Of a stretch of DNA of 64,000 nucleotides, positions 1 to 8,733 are shown one piece after another. The notes under the pieces were generated by a model. The model saw only the letters and a list, made by a program, of their open reading frames with translations, was not told where the DNA came from and did not search any database. Both the position numbers and the translations under genes were made by a program. Position 1 is the first letter of the stretch; every line of letters begins with the position of its first letter. Origin of the DNA: a candidate division KSB1 bacterium (GTDB lineage Bacteria > Zhuqueibacterota > Zhuqueibacteria > Residuimicrobiales > Krinioviventaceae); contig JAXHMJ010000005.1 of assembly GCA_034521575.1 (NCBI GenBank), forward strand, positions 1,178,001 to 1,242,000. The letters run 5' to 3'.

Positions 1-1
1 G

Positions 2-2140
2 GTCAAAGAGCAGGAAGGTCTGGCCGCACAAATATTGAACAGTTTTGACGTAACTTATAATGCTATTTCAGCAGAATTGGGACGGATCATGGAACATTCC
101 CAGCATGCACAGCAACCGACAGGCGAAACTCGAGGCAAATCAAAAACACCGGCTCTGGATCACTTTGGTCGTGATTTGACGAAACTCGCCAAACAGGATA
201 AACTCGATCCAATCATCGGCCGACATAATGAAATCCAGCGTGTGGCGCAAATTCTGAGTCGCCGCAAAAAGAACAATCCGGTGCTCATTGGCGAGCCGGG
301 TGTGGGCAAAACCGCGATTGCGGAAGGTCTGGCGTTGCGCATAGTCGACAAAAAAGTGCCGAGGATCCTGTACAACAAACGGGTGATTACCCTGGATCTC
401 GGAGCCATTGTGGCCGGAACCAAATACCGTGGTCAGTTCGAAGAGCGCATGAAAGCGATTATGAACGAACTGAGCAAAATGACGGATATCATTCTGTTCA
501 TTGACGAGCTGCACACCATTGTCGGCGCCGGCGGCGCTTCCGGGTCCCTGGATGCCTCCAATATGTTCAAACCGGCTCTGGCGCGTGGTGAACTGCAGTG
601 TATCGGAGCAACCACACTGGACGAGTATCGGCAGTACATTGAAAAAGACGGCGCCCTGGAACGGCGCTTTCAAAAAGTGATGGTTGATCCGCCCTCCCTG
701 GATGAGACGCGCGAGATCATCAAAGGATTGCAGCATCGCTACGAAAAACATCATCATGTGCACTATTCCGATGAAGCGCTCAAGGAGATTCTCAGTTTAT
801 CCGAGCGTTATATCACCGACCGGTTCCAGCCCGACAAAGCCATTGACGTTCTGGATGAAACCGGCGCGCGTGTGCATTTGAACAATATTGTGGTGCCGCA
901 GGAATTTGTGGAAATTGAAAACAAAATCAAAGAGATCCGCAAAGAAAAAGAAAATGTGGTTCGCTCGCAAAATTTTGAAAAAGCAGCCGAACTTCGTGAT
1001 CGCGAAAAATCATTGTTCCAGGCTTTGGAAGAAGCCAAGGAACGCTGGAATGATGAACAGTCCGAGTTTTATGCAAGCGTCACCGGAGAGGACGTCGCGG
1101 AAGTGGTTTCCATGATGACCAAAATTCCGGTCACCCGGGTGGAAGAATCCGAATCCGAAAAGCTTTTAAAAATGGCGGATCAGCTCAAATATCGGGTGAT
1201 CGGTCAGGATCCGGTGATCGAAATGCTGAGCCGCACCATCCGGCGTTCGCGTGCCGGACTCAAGGACCCCAATCGACCGATCGGATCGTTCGTGTTTCTG
1301 GGTCCCACCGGTGTGGGCAAGACGTATGTGGCCAAGGAACTGGCAAAATATATGTTTAATGATGAAAACGCGCTGGTGCGCATTGACATGTCCGAATATA
1401 TGGAAAAATACTCTGTATCACGCCTCACCGGCGCGCCTCCCGGCTATGTCGGCTATGAAGAGGGCGGTCAGCTGACGGAAAAAGTGCGTTCGCATCCCTA
1501 TTCCGTGGTGCTCTTTGACGAGATTGAAAAGGCGCATCCGGACATGTTCAACATCCTGCTGCAAATTCTGGATGAAGGACATATCACCGACGGTCTGGGA
1601 CGCAAAATCGATTTCAAGAATACGATTTTGATCCTGACCAGCAACATCGGCGCCCGCCAGGTGCGCAGAGGCGGCTCAATCGGATTCACCAAACAGAGTG
1701 ATCAAGACAATTACGAAAGCATGCGCGAGCGCATCACGGAAAAGGTCAAGGATACATTCAATCCCGAATTTTTGAATCGCCTGGACGACCTGGTTGTTTT
1801 CCGGCAGTTAAATCGGGATGATATGGTGCGCATCATCGATCTGCTGCTTGAAGATATGCTCAAAAAAGTGGCCGACCGGGATATGTACCTGGAGCTCACA
1901 CGCGACGCCAAAGAACTATTGGCGGAAAAGGGATTCGATCCGGTGTACGGGGCGCGTCCCTTGAAACGCATCATCCAGACCCATATTGAAGATCAACTGG
2001 CGGAAGAAATGCTCAAAGGCCGCTTTGAGGACGGCGCGCAAATCAGCGTGCACCGCAAAAGTGATGAACTGGTGTTTAAGGAAATGGGAAAGAACAAGCC
2101 CAAACCGTCAAAAGAAAAACAAGAAACAGTCAATCATTAA
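2..2140 (+). CDS. clpC: ATP-dependent Clp protease ATP-binding subunit ClpC (5'-partial)
   Basis: AAA+ unfoldase that feeds substrates to ClpP in the cytoplasm. The reading frame is open back to base 2, so the gene is cut by the window start and most of the N-terminal Clp_N repeat domain is missing. Two ATPase modules are visible: the first with Walker A GEPGVGKT and a Walker B ending in DELH, the second with GPTGVGKT. Between them lies a UVR-like coiled segment ([18 protein letters not shown]), which separates ClpC from ClpA and ClpB. The C-terminal D2-small domain ([20 protein letters not shown]) is complete, followed by a Lys-rich tail. A strong hairpin terminator follows immediately. The family assignment is secure. 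Confidence 0.95.
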   Translation, partial: VKEQEGLAAQILNSFDVTYNAISAELGRIMEHSQHAQQPTGETRGKSKTPALDHFGRDLTKLAKQDKLDPIIGRHNEIQRVAQILSRRKKNNPVLIGEPGVGKTAIAEGLALRIVDKKVPRILYNKRVITLDLGAIVAGTKYRGQFEERMKAIMNELSKMTDIILFIDELHTIVGAGGASGSLDASNMFKPALARGELQCIGATTLDEYRQYIEKDGALERRFQKVMVDPPSLDETREIIKGLQHRYEKHHHVHYSDEALKEILSLSERYITDRFQPDKAIDVLDETGARVHLNNIVVPQEFVEIENKIKEIRKEKENVVRSQNFEKAAELRDREKSLFQALEEAKERWNDEQSEFYASVTGEDVAEVVSMMTKIPVTRVEESESEKLLKMADQLKYRVIGQDPVIEMLSRTIRRSRAGLKDPNRPIGSFVFLGPTGVGKTYVAKELAKYMFNDENALVRIDMSEYMEKYSVSRLTGAPPGYVGYEEGGQLTEKVRSHPYSVVLFDEIEKAHPDMFNILLQILDEGHITDGLGRKIDFKNTILILTSNIGARQVRRGGSIGFTKQSDQDNYESMRERITEKVKDTFNPEFLNRLDDLVVFRQLNRDDMVRIIDLLLEDMLKKVADRDMYLELTRDAKELLAEKGFDPVYGARPLKRIIQTHIEDQLAEEMLKGRFEDGAQISVHRKSDELVFKEMGKNKPKPSKEKQETVNH

Positions 2141-2144
2141 AAAT

Positions 2145-2175
2145 AAAGCCCGTTCAACTGAACGGGCTTTTTTAA
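2145..2175. terminator. bidirectional intrinsic terminator
   Basis: Hairpin with 9-bp perfect arms GCCCGTTCA/TGAACGGGC (2148-2167) followed by TTTTTT on the plus strand. A T-rich stretch also follows on the minus strand. It sits between the convergent clpC and T9SS cargo gene ends and can serve both. Confidence 0.88.
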
Positions 2176-2195
2176 TTTCTCCTGCCAACAGTGAT

Positions 2196-4196
2196 TTATT
2201 TCAGATACATCATTCGCCCCGTCTGCTTGACATCTCCGGCCCGGAATTGATAGATATAAAGTCCGGAAGACATTGGAACTCCCTGTCCATTCGTCGCGTC
2301 CCATTCGATATGCTGTCGACCGGCGTTTTGCATTCCGTCAACCAACGTGCGAATCAACCGACCGTGTATGTCATAGACCTGCAGAGATACAACTGTGGCA
2401 TCCGGCAGGTCATATTCAATCGTGGTGCTGGGATTGAACGGATTCGGATAATTGCCGTACACCCGGAAGCTGCGGCTGGCATTCAGCTCTTCTATTCCTG
2501 TAGATAAAGCCTCGGCTGCAAGCGGTCCATGGTCGGTCCCAGCGCCGTTCAAGCCTACATCACGGATCATATAATAATAGGTTCGTCCCGGTTCTACACG
2601 GCGGTCTGTGAATTCATAATATTTGACCGTGCCCTGAACACGGGTGGCCTGCGTGATCAATGTATGGCTCACCATTTCAAACGGACCCTGCTGAGAAAGA
2701 CTGCGCAGCACAGAATAGCCCGCATGGTCAATCTCCTGTTCTGCCGTCCAGCTGATATGAATTCCATCCTCATCAGCCTTTGCATTGAGTTGAGAAAGCG
2801 CGACAGCGACGGGTGTATAACTGTTTGTATCCCAATAGTAATCTTCTACCTCACCGGTAGTGGCAACACCCGTTGCAGAGGCGCCGCCGTCGCCGGAATT
2901 ATTGGTAAAGCGAAAGCGGGAATAGGTATCATTGACCAGTGTCGGCCATTGAATGGTCAGATTATACGTGCCAGCTGCGGATAAATAGGTTTCAGAAATC
3001 GTGCCGGTTGTCACTGTAGCCGGACCGGTCGAAGAATTCAAGGTAACCGCATCCAGAGTACCATCCCCGTCAAAATCGATGAATGCGGACAGGTAACCGG
3101 GAGCGCCGGCCTTAACCGTCAGTACAGCTGTACTATTGTCAAAATCGATCGAGGACAGAACAATACCATCCTCGTCATTGATTGAAGACATATTATCCCC
3201 TCCGGCCACCACATCCGGTTGACCCTCGGTTTCCGAATCCGGACCGGTGCCCAGATAGGCGCCGTTGGCTATGATATAATGCTGAGCCCCGTTGCTGGCG
3301 ACCCGTGTTCCGTAAGTATCCGGAAGATCTCCAAAATCAGATAAAATCGTCTCGTCTCCGGGCGGAAAGTCATCATTTTCATCTTCATCCCCTGTATCGG
3401 GATCAATATAGTCGGTTTTCATGGGAGAGTGATGTGACGAACCGGAAAACACATAGATGGGATTGGGCCCGAAACTGCTCAAATCCACGGACCACTCATA
3501 AACCATGGACCACTCCCATTCATAATTGGGATCATAGGTGATTTGCCCGCTCGCCGGATATCCGGTCATTTGATTCACATTTTCATTGCTGTCCCATGCG
3601 GATTTCCAGTTACCCACACCCGTTCCATAAACTTCCAGATCAAACAATTGTGTACCTGAATTGTAGCGTTGGGCGTAATTGTTCAGGTTGCAGGTAAAAG
3701 AGCTTGCTGAAGTATATCCCGGAGGGGCTGTGCCCAAACCATTTCCTGTTGTATTATCGGAAACCCAACCTGTATTAATACCGGGCGAGGGATTGTATGC
3801 ATACCCTTGCTGCCAATCATAAGAAGTGGAACCTATCGTCAAAGTAAAACCTGCGAATTCAGAATTAGTCAGCGTATTGACGTCATGAGACTTTTTCCAA
3901 TCGGCACTTTTCATATACGGATCCCGATCTCTTCCGCCGCCGCTTAAAGGACTAAACACACAATCATTCACACTCCGATGAACAACCAGGGCGACATAAA
4001 GGGTATTCTCGTGCACGGTATAATACAATCCGCTTCCATATTCAGAGGTTGAATACAGAGTGTAAATGGCATCATCTCCATCTCCGTAAAACAAACCATT
4101 GACAGTTGGCTGGGCATATAATTGCAAAGAAGAAAGTAACAGCACAAACAAAAGACTCCATTTTGTGCCGGTTTTTAACTTTACACTATTTTTCAT
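2196..4196 (-). CDS. secreted GEVED-domain protein with T9SS C-terminal sorting domain (paralogue A)
   Basis: 666 aa, exported and probably cell-surface or extracellular; function unknown. Order: signal peptide (KWSLLFVLLLSSLQLYAQ); an N-terminal domain beginning PTVNGLFYGDGD that is shared with the 847-aa paralogue at 4506-7049; a DFGDLPDTYGT/DEDGI segment with an acidic calcium-like loop DFDGDGTLD; a GEVEDYYW motif typical of GEVED domains; an FN3-like domain (ISWTAEQEIDHAGYSVLR); and a C-terminal module with NYPNPFNPSTTIEYDLP, ending FRAGDVKQTGRMMYLK, the type A T9SS/FlgD-like sorting domain. The ribosome-binding site before the ATG is weak. A sigma-54-like element lies 63 bp upstream and a 35-bp palindrome about 200 bp upstream. 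The long plus-strand frames over this gene are antisense shadows. Confidence 0.88.
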   Translation of the reverse strand: MKNSVKLKTGTKWSLLFVLLLSSLQLYAQPTVNGLFYGDGDDAIYTLYSTSEYGSGLYYTVHENTLYVALVVHRSVNDCVFSPLSGGGRDRDPYMKSADWKKSHDVNTLTNSEFAGFTLTIGSTSYDWQQGYAYNPSPGINTGWVSDNTTGNGLGTAPPGYTSASSFTCNLNNYAQRYNSGTQLFDLEVYGTGVGNWKSAWDSNENVNQMTGYPASGQITYDPNYEWEWSMVYEWSVDLSSFGPNPIYVFSGSSHHSPMKTDYIDPDTGDEDENDDFPPGDETILSDFGDLPDTYGTRVASNGAQHYIIANGAYLGTGPDSETEGQPDVVAGGDNMSSINDEDGIVLSSIDFDNSTAVLTVKAGAPGYLSAFIDFDGDGTLDAVTLNSSTGPATVTTGTISETYLSAAGTYNLTIQWPTLVNDTYSRFRFTNNSGDGGASATGVATTGEVEDYYWDTNSYTPVAVALSQLNAKADEDGIHISWTAEQEIDHAGYSVLRSLSQQGPFEMVSHTLITQATRVQGTVKYYEFTDRRVEPGRTYYYMIRDVGLNGAGTDHGPLAAEALSTGIEELNASRSFRVYGNYPNPFNPSTTIEYDLPDATVVSLQVYDIHGRLIRTLVDGMQNAGRQHIEWDATNGQGVPMSSGLYIYQFRAGDVKQTGRMMYLK

Positions 4197-4258
4197 TTAA
4201 TTTACTCTTTTCATAGCACGAACGATTAACGTGAGAGTTGAACTGCAATTTACATCAC

Positions 4259-4273
4259 TCAAATATCATGCCG
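4259..4273 (-). promoter_or_regulatory. sigma-54-like -24/-12 promoter of T9SS paralogue A
   Basis: On the minus strand this reads CGGCATGATATTTGA. GG and the -12 G are spaced as in the sigma-54 consensus TGGCAY-N5-TTGC, but -12 is GA rather than GC. The same element precedes paralogues B and C. It lies 63 bp before the ATG. The function is inferred. Confidence 0.5.
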
Positions 4274-4391
4274 CTTTTTTTAAATATAATATCTATTTTC
4301 ATTTCCTGCTATTGTTTTTATTTAACTTAAACACATATATTGCATCAGGTGTCCATTCAACTTTCATTTGTTAATAATCTTAACATATAAT

Positions 4392-4426
4392 CGGGTAATT
4401 TTGTACCATATGGGGAAATTTACCCG
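4392..4426. promoter_or_regulatory. 35-bp imperfect palindrome upstream of paralogue A (candidate activator site)
   Basis: Arms CGGGTAA and TTACCCG lie at the ends of a 35-bp element with an inner GGGGAAAT block. The element at 10928-10962 has the same length and the same inner blocks (GGGTAATTT...GGGGAAAT). It is centred about 160 bp upstream of the expected start from the sigma-54-like promoter, a normal distance for an enhancer-type site. The 309-bp gap 4197-4505 otherwise holds the promoter at 4259-4273, the terminator at 4450-4478 and AT-rich DNA. Confidence 0.45.
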
Positions 4427-4449
4427 ATTTGGGTTCAGGAAATTTCCAT

Positions 4450-4478
4450 AAAAAAAGCCCGGACACGATCCGGGCTTT
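4450..4478 (-). terminator. intrinsic terminator of T9SS paralogue B
   Basis: Inverted repeat AGCCCGGA/TCCGGGCT (4456-4476), followed on the minus strand by TTTTTT. It lies 28 bp past the stop of the upstream minus-strand gene. Confidence 0.85.
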
Positions 4479-4505
4479 CATTGAAATGAGATTGAATCCA
4501 GGCTG

Positions 4506-7049
4506 TTATTTCATATAAATCATCGATCCGTTTTGGGTCACATCGCCGGCCCGAAAGCGATAAAAGTATGTACCGGAAGAAACAGACGCTCCGGCATTGT
4601 TTGTCGCATCCCACTCTACCCGGTAACGCCCGGAGCCCTGCGATTGCGAGACCAGCGTCGTTATCAGACGGGCGTTGATATCGTAAATCTCGAGATGTAC
4701 AAAAGAAGCTTCCGGCAGACGGTATTCAATCACTGTGCTCGGATTAAAGGGATTGGGATAATTATCAGAAATCCAGTATTGATCCACTGCGATTTTTTGT
4801 TCAATACCGGTCGTGGTCACCTTCACCGGACCAAAGGGCTGAGAGCCGCCGCTCAAATCGACCGCATTCAGTCTGTAATAATAGGTTTTATCGGATCGGA
4901 CTTGGCTATCAGTATAGGCATAGGATTTCAGCGCACCCTGTTTAGAGTCCGGCTCGGTGATTAATCCGGAAAATAAAGCCTTAAAAGGACCGGTTTTCGA
5001 TTCACTGCGCGAGACGGTGTATCCGGCATGATCCACTTCGTTCTCGGACGTCCAGGTTAAAATGACGGCATTGTTGTCCAGTTGAGCATCAAAAGACGCC
5101 AGGCTCACCGCCACCGGATCGGTATCGCCCAGCTGCGCGTAATAGTCCTCCACCTCGCCGAACCCGTCGCCGTAGCCGGACGGGGAGAGCGGATCGCTGC
5201 TGTAGCCGGTATCCAGACGAAAGCGCACATAGGTCAAGTCCGCAGAGGCCACATCCGGTACGGTAAAAGTATACTCGCGGGATTCGGCCATCGTCTGATT
5301 GCTTTTGGCCAGACTCGAGATCGCAGATTTTGCCATGCTGCCTTTGTACACATCATTATCAATAATCAAATCCGGGCTGCCGTTATCAAATCCGTCGCCG
5401 TCAAAATCAAACCATGCAGCAAGTCTGGCGTTCACACCGGCCGCAACCGTCACGTCGACCTGTACTTTATACCGGGCGCCGCGGACAAAGTACAGCGGTT
5501 CACTCATTTCGCTCCAGGTCGCCCCGGCATCTTCAGTGGAATAAAACGTCACCCCGTCTTCATCATCAATGTCGCTGTTGTCATCATCATCTGCAGTCAG
5601 CGTTCCGGTATAAACCCCTTCTTTGTCCACAGACGAACCCAAATAGGCATAGGAGGCATCCACCGCTTCGCCGGCCGGGAGCCAACCCTCGGCCGCATCT
5701 CCATAATCTGCATATTCGAGCGACAGTACCTGCACCCGGTAATCCTCCACCTCACCGTCCGATGCGCCGCCTGTGGGGGAGAGACCCGTTTCACTGCTGA
5801 ACCGGAAGCGCGCATAGGACACGCCCTGCGTCACATTGGCGGGAACCGAATAATTCAGATTGTTGGCGCCGCCGCTCAAGGCCTGATCCGTAAAAATTTG
5901 TTCGCCGGTATCATCAAAATCGCCGTCGCCATTGAAATCCATCCAGGCATTGAGATAACCGGACAGATTGGCGGTTGCGGTCAGGGTTGCGGTTTCACCG
6001 GCGGCAATTTTTGATGTAAATTCAATACCGTCTTCATCGTTTTCCGTATTGTCGTTATCATCACCCGATGCCTCGGCGCCGGGGAGTCCGTCCATATCCG
6101 CATCCACAAAAGCGCCCAGCGTGGGATTTGATGCAGATGTTAATTCATGGTACGGGCCGTTATCAGCTTTAACTGTTGGATAGGGGGACGGTAAATCACC
6201 AAAATCCTTGGGCGTAATGGTGGTCAGGCTGACTGTGCCTGATATGGGAATGGGCACATTCTCGTTGTCATCTTTTGAGGGCGAATTATGAGCGCTGTTG
6301 ACGCGAAACTCCATGGTTCCGGTAATCCCGTCCAGCGGGATCATCATTTCATAAACCAGAGCCCACTCCCATTGATTGACGCTGTCCCAAAAGGGATAAC
6401 CACCGGAAAGGCTATTGGGATCGTTGGGGTCATGTGGAGATTTCCAGGGGGCCCGTCTGCCGCCGCCGTCAAAATATTCGGGATGATTGGTTACCCACGA
6501 GTCGTTGTTCAGATTCCATTGCAGAGAACTTTTGGAAATAGTTCCTTCTGGTGGTAATAGACCATTTTTTGAAGACCCATCATCTCCCCAAGCATCCGAC
6601 AGCCAGTCAGCTTCCATAGGATCACCATCTCCGTCCGCGTCATAAACATAGTCCTGATGCCAGGACAGTGTTTCGTTCACACCATTTTTGGTACGTGTAA
6701 ACGAAAACTCGAGATGATCGGAGCCAACCAGTTCATAACCGGTCCGTCCCGCTCCCCGGCTCCAACCGGCTGAGCTGATATAATCCGTTTCCTTAAACTT
6801 GTCAAACACATTGTCATTAACAGAAGGATCGACCACCACCGCCATATAAAGAGAATTATTTTCCAGATAGTAGTATAAAGTGCCCCGGCCCTCTTCATTT
6901 TCCGCCAGCACTTCATATTCGCCAGAATCCCCGTCGCCGTAAAACAAACCGTTAACCGTGGGAGTGGCATTCAAAAATGCAAATGTACTAAAAAAAAGTC
7001 CGCTGCATAAAAACCGTTTGACCAGTGTGTTCATACTATCTATTAACAT
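4506..7049 (-). CDS. secreted GEVED-domain protein with T9SS sorting domain (paralogue B)
   Basis: 847 aa from the ATG at 7049, chosen because GGAG lies 7 bp upstream and the signal peptide (LVKRFLCSGLFFSTFAFLNA) follows directly; the frame stays open further upstream. After the signal comes the same PTVNGLFYGDGD domain as in paralogue A, then two successive DFGDLP/DYGDAAEG-type segments. Each of these has Asp-rich loops (DFNGDGDFDDTGEQ, DFDGDGFDNG) and a GEVEDY motif. An FN3-like domain (LTWTSENEVDHAGYTVSR) and a C-terminal NYPNPFNPSTVIEYRLP...FRAGDVTQNGSMIYMK sorting module follow. Compared with A it carries one additional GEVED unit. Probably an adhesive or structural cargo; the exact role is unknown. 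It has its own promoter elements upstream. Confidence 0.86.
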   Translation of the reverse strand: MLIDSMNTLVKRFLCSGLFFSTFAFLNATPTVNGLFYGDGDSGEYEVLAENEEGRGTLYYYLENNSLYMAVVVDPSVNDNVFDKFKETDYISSAGWSRGAGRTGYELVGSDHLEFSFTRTKNGVNETLSWHQDYVYDADGDGDPMEADWLSDAWGDDGSSKNGLLPPEGTISKSSLQWNLNNDSWVTNHPEYFDGGGRRAPWKSPHDPNDPNSLSGGYPFWDSVNQWEWALVYEMMIPLDGITGTMEFRVNSAHNSPSKDDNENVPIPISGTVSLTTITPKDFGDLPSPYPTVKADNGPYHELTSASNPTLGAFVDADMDGLPGAEASGDDNDNTENDEDGIEFTSKIAAGETATLTATANLSGYLNAWMDFNGDGDFDDTGEQIFTDQALSGGANNLNYSVPANVTQGVSYARFRFSSETGLSPTGGASDGEVEDYRVQVLSLEYADYGDAAEGWLPAGEAVDASYAYLGSSVDKEGVYTGTLTADDDDNSDIDDEDGVTFYSTEDAGATWSEMSEPLYFVRGARYKVQVDVTVAAGVNARLAAWFDFDGDGFDNGSPDLIIDNDVYKGSMAKSAISSLAKSNQTMAESREYTFTVPDVASADLTYVRFRLDTGYSSDPLSPSGYGDGFGEVEDYYAQLGDTDPVAVSLASFDAQLDNNAVILTWTSENEVDHAGYTVSRSESKTGPFKALFSGLITEPDSKQGALKSYAYTDSQVRSDKTYYYRLNAVDLSGGSQPFGPVKVTTTGIEQKIAVDQYWISDNYPNPFNPSTVIEYRLPEASFVHLEIYDINARLITTLVSQSQGSGRYRVEWDATNNAGASVSSGTYFYRFRAGDVTQNGSMIYMK

Positions 7050-7134
7050 TTTTATACTCCACGGGCAAAAATAGCCCGATATTGATTGTAATAACCGATT
7101 AATAAAACATACTTTACATCTATATACAATAGAT

Positions 7135-7149
7135 TCAAATATTATGCCA
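7135..7149 (-). promoter_or_regulatory. sigma-54-like -24/-12 promoter of T9SS paralogue B
   Basis: The minus strand reads TGGCATAATATTTGA. It is a perfect -24 half (TGGCAT), then five bases, then TTGA where the consensus is TTGC. It lies 86 bp before the ATG at 7049 and aligns with the elements at 4259-4273 and 10812-10826, including flanking T/A-rich sequence. Confidence 0.5.
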
Positions 7150-7272
7150 TTTCTTTTAAAACCAGGCCTGTATCCGACGATAAAAAAACGCCTTATCTTA
7201 TTGTTTATATACATCTTTTAATTTTACGGAAATTATATTTACATCTCGTTTGCAAAAGATATTAACTTAAAG

Positions 7273-7307
7273 CGGGGTGTTTTTACCCAGTGGTTATATT
7301 TTACCCA
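7273..7307. promoter_or_regulatory. 35-bp element upstream of paralogue B (candidate activator site)
   Basis: Same 35-bp length as the elements upstream of paralogues A and C, beginning cGGGG and ending TTTACCCa. It agrees with the A element at about 20 of 35 positions, so it is the most diverged of the three. It is centred about 165 bp upstream of the expected transcription start. The rest of the gap 7215-7491 shows no gene I can support. Confidence 0.35.
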
Positions 7308-7491
7308 ATTATCTCTGAAACTGTGAATTGCTTATAACTGAAACAGTGTCAATAATACATCCGGCGCTGCTGCCACCCAAAATCGAATCCGGCGGCCAAA
7401 CAGGCCTTTTTATTGGCAGGCAAACGTGAATTGACGGTCTCTGCAGGTTTCATTCAATATAGATGAAAATCTCTCAGAAACAAAGTGACTA

Positions 7492-8010
7492 TCAGCGTTT
7501 TGCCTGACTCGCAAAGATCACCCGTTCCTGCACAGATTTGCGTTGTTTCGGTTTCGGCGCATCCGCGGCATACCCCAACGGCGTCAATGCGATGGGCTCC
7601 CAGTTCTCTTGAAGCAGAAAAACCTCCCTGACTGCTTCCGGATCAAAAGCGGCGATCCAGCAGGTTCCCAGTCCCTGCTCGGTTGCGGCCAGAATAAGAT
7701 GATCCATAGCAATCACCGTGTCCACATCCGCGTAATTGCGTCCGTCCATTCGCGACCACGCCTCATCCGGCGCTGCGCAGGCGCAGATAACCAGCGGCGC
7801 CTGCAGCAGCCAGTCGCGTTTGTACACCCTGCGTAATTCGTTTTCATTGCCGCGTGTGGAGAGAACAATGAATCGAAAGGGTTGCTGGTTCACAGCGGTC
7901 GGCGCCATTAAAGCCGCTCGTAAAACCGCCTGCAGCTTTTCCTCTTGCACATCTTTATCGGAATAAGCGCGCACACTGTAGCGGGTTTGAATCAGATTTT
8001 CAAAATGCAT
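7492..8010 (-). CDS. nitroreductase family protein (copy 1)
   Basis: 172 aa, a small FMN-dependent NAD(P)H oxidoreductase of the nitroreductase superfamily. Visible hallmarks are the N-terminal RYSVRAYSDKDV (Arg/Ser FMN-phosphate contacts), MAPTAVNQQPFRFIVL, and the central GLGTCWIAAFDPEAV segment. Substrate unknown. It is transcribed divergently from the DoxX gene with 91 bp between starts. It is nearly identical to 10977-11480 except for a few substitutions and a different C-terminus (ERVIFASQAKR here, ERVIFK there). The pair plus flank was duplicated. Confidence 0.9.
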   Translation of the reverse strand: MHFENLIQTRYSVRAYSDKDVQEEKLQAVLRAALMAPTAVNQQPFRFIVLSTRGNENELRRVYKRDWLLQAPLVICACAAPDEAWSRMDGRNYADVDTVIAMDHLILAATEQGLGTCWIAAFDPEAVREVFLLQENWEPIALTPLGYAADAPKPKQRKSVQERVIFASQAKR

Positions 8011-8020
8011 ATTCGCTCCT

Positions 8021-8076
8021 TTGACAAGTTGGAATGATCATCTTTTATTCAGTATTAAAGTAATGAGTTATGTCAA
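8021..8076. promoter_or_regulatory. divergent promoter region, nitroreductase/DoxX copy 1
   Basis: TTGACA occurs on the plus strand at 8021-8026 and, facing the other way, on the minus strand at 8076-8071, giving one -35-like box for each gene. The -10 boxes are poor (TTTATT on plus, TACTGA on minus). The arrangement is repeated at 11491-11546. Promoter function is inferred. Confidence 0.35.
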
Positions 8077-8101
8077 GAGAATCAAAATTAAGAGGGGGAT
8101 T

Positions 8102-8599
8102 ATGAAAAAATTATTCAGCAGTCAATTTCTAAACGCAGACCTCGCCATACTCATTTTGAGATTATGGGTCGGCGCCATGTTCATCTGGCACGGATACAGC
8201 AAACTCTTTGGAGGCATGGAACAATTTTCAGGGTGGCTGGGACAACTCGGTGTGCCCCTGCCGGTACTGTTTGGATATCTTGCAGCATTGTCCGAGTTTG
8301 TCGGCGGCATTTTGCTCATCCTCGGACTGTTTTACCGTATCGCAGCGTTTTTCATTTTATTTGTTATGATTGTCGCGCTGACGACGGCGCATGCCGGAGA
8401 TCCATTAAGCAAAACTGAAAAGCCTCTGACATTTGCTGTCACGATGATATCATTTATTGTTTTCGGTGCGGGGAAATACAGTCTGGATGCTGTGTGGTTT
8501 AAAAAGCCAGAGCAACACGTAGCATTAAATCGGCAAATAAAAGTAAACTCTGATTTTTATTCGCCGATTTGTCCTGTAAGACTGTTAACCAGTCTTTAA
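8102..8599 (+). CDS. DoxX family membrane protein (copy 1)
   Basis: 165 aa from the ATG at 8102, preceded by AGAGGGGGA. A four-helix DoxX-like inner-membrane protein: LILRLWVGAMFIWHGYSKLFGG, then helices around LPVLFGYLAALSEFVGGILLILGLF, IAAFFILFVMIVALTTAHAGD and FAVTMISFIVFGAGKYSLD. DoxX proteins are often linked to redox or thiol metabolism; the partner here is the divergent nitroreductase. Its last ~32 residues do not match copy 2. They read through a hairpin homologous to the one after copy 2, so the tail is probably not native. Confidence 0.88.
   Translation: MKKLFSSQFLNADLAILILRLWVGAMFIWHGYSKLFGGMEQFSGWLGQLGVPLPVLFGYLAALSEFVGGILLILGLFYRIAAFFILFVMIVALTTAHAGDPLSKTEKPLTFAVTMISFIVFGAGKYSLDAVWFKKPEQHVALNRQIKVNSDFYSPICPVRLLTSL
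8527..8570 (+). repeat. hairpin inside the DoxX copy 1 tail (homologue of the copy 2 hairpin)
   Basis: Inverted repeat AAATCGGCAAATAA ... TTATTCGCCGATTT, nearly complementary. The matching hairpin at 12005-12050 lies after the stop of DoxX copy 2. Here it falls inside the open reading frame because the stop codon was lost. Confidence 0.6.
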
Positions 8600-8728
8600 T
8601 ATTTCTATCATTTTACCCCATATCAGTTCACAGGATTCGGCGCCGATATCTGTTCGGCTTTACGAGCTTTTCCATTTTCATCCGTCAGATGTCTGATGCG
8701 CACCAGCCTTCCCTTTAACCGCAAATGT
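8596..8728 (-). pseudogene. decayed remnant of the 12086-12688 gene (3' part)
   Basis: Read on the minus strand, the segment gives LKGRLVRI and then, in another frame, SDG*KWKSS*SRTDIGAESCELIW. This aligns with LKGKLVRIGASDGWSWKSSLSRTDTGAGSCEIIW at the end of the intact gene 12086-12688. It contains two in-frame stops and a frame change. It shows that the duplication that copied the nitroreductase/DoxX pair also carried the end of the third gene. It ends 5 bp before the stop of T9SS paralogue C. Confidence 0.82.
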
Positions 8729-8733
8729 CTGTA

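Noticed and set aside
5082-6014. 310-codon plus-strand open frame
   Set aside because: It lies wholly antisense to T9SS paralogue B, has shadow-like composition, and shows no recognisable motif or ribosome-binding site.
7359-7460. 34-codon minus-strand ORF starting MKPAETVNSRLPANKKA
   Set aside because: Lies in an intergenic gap, has no convincing ribosome-binding site and no recognised similarity.
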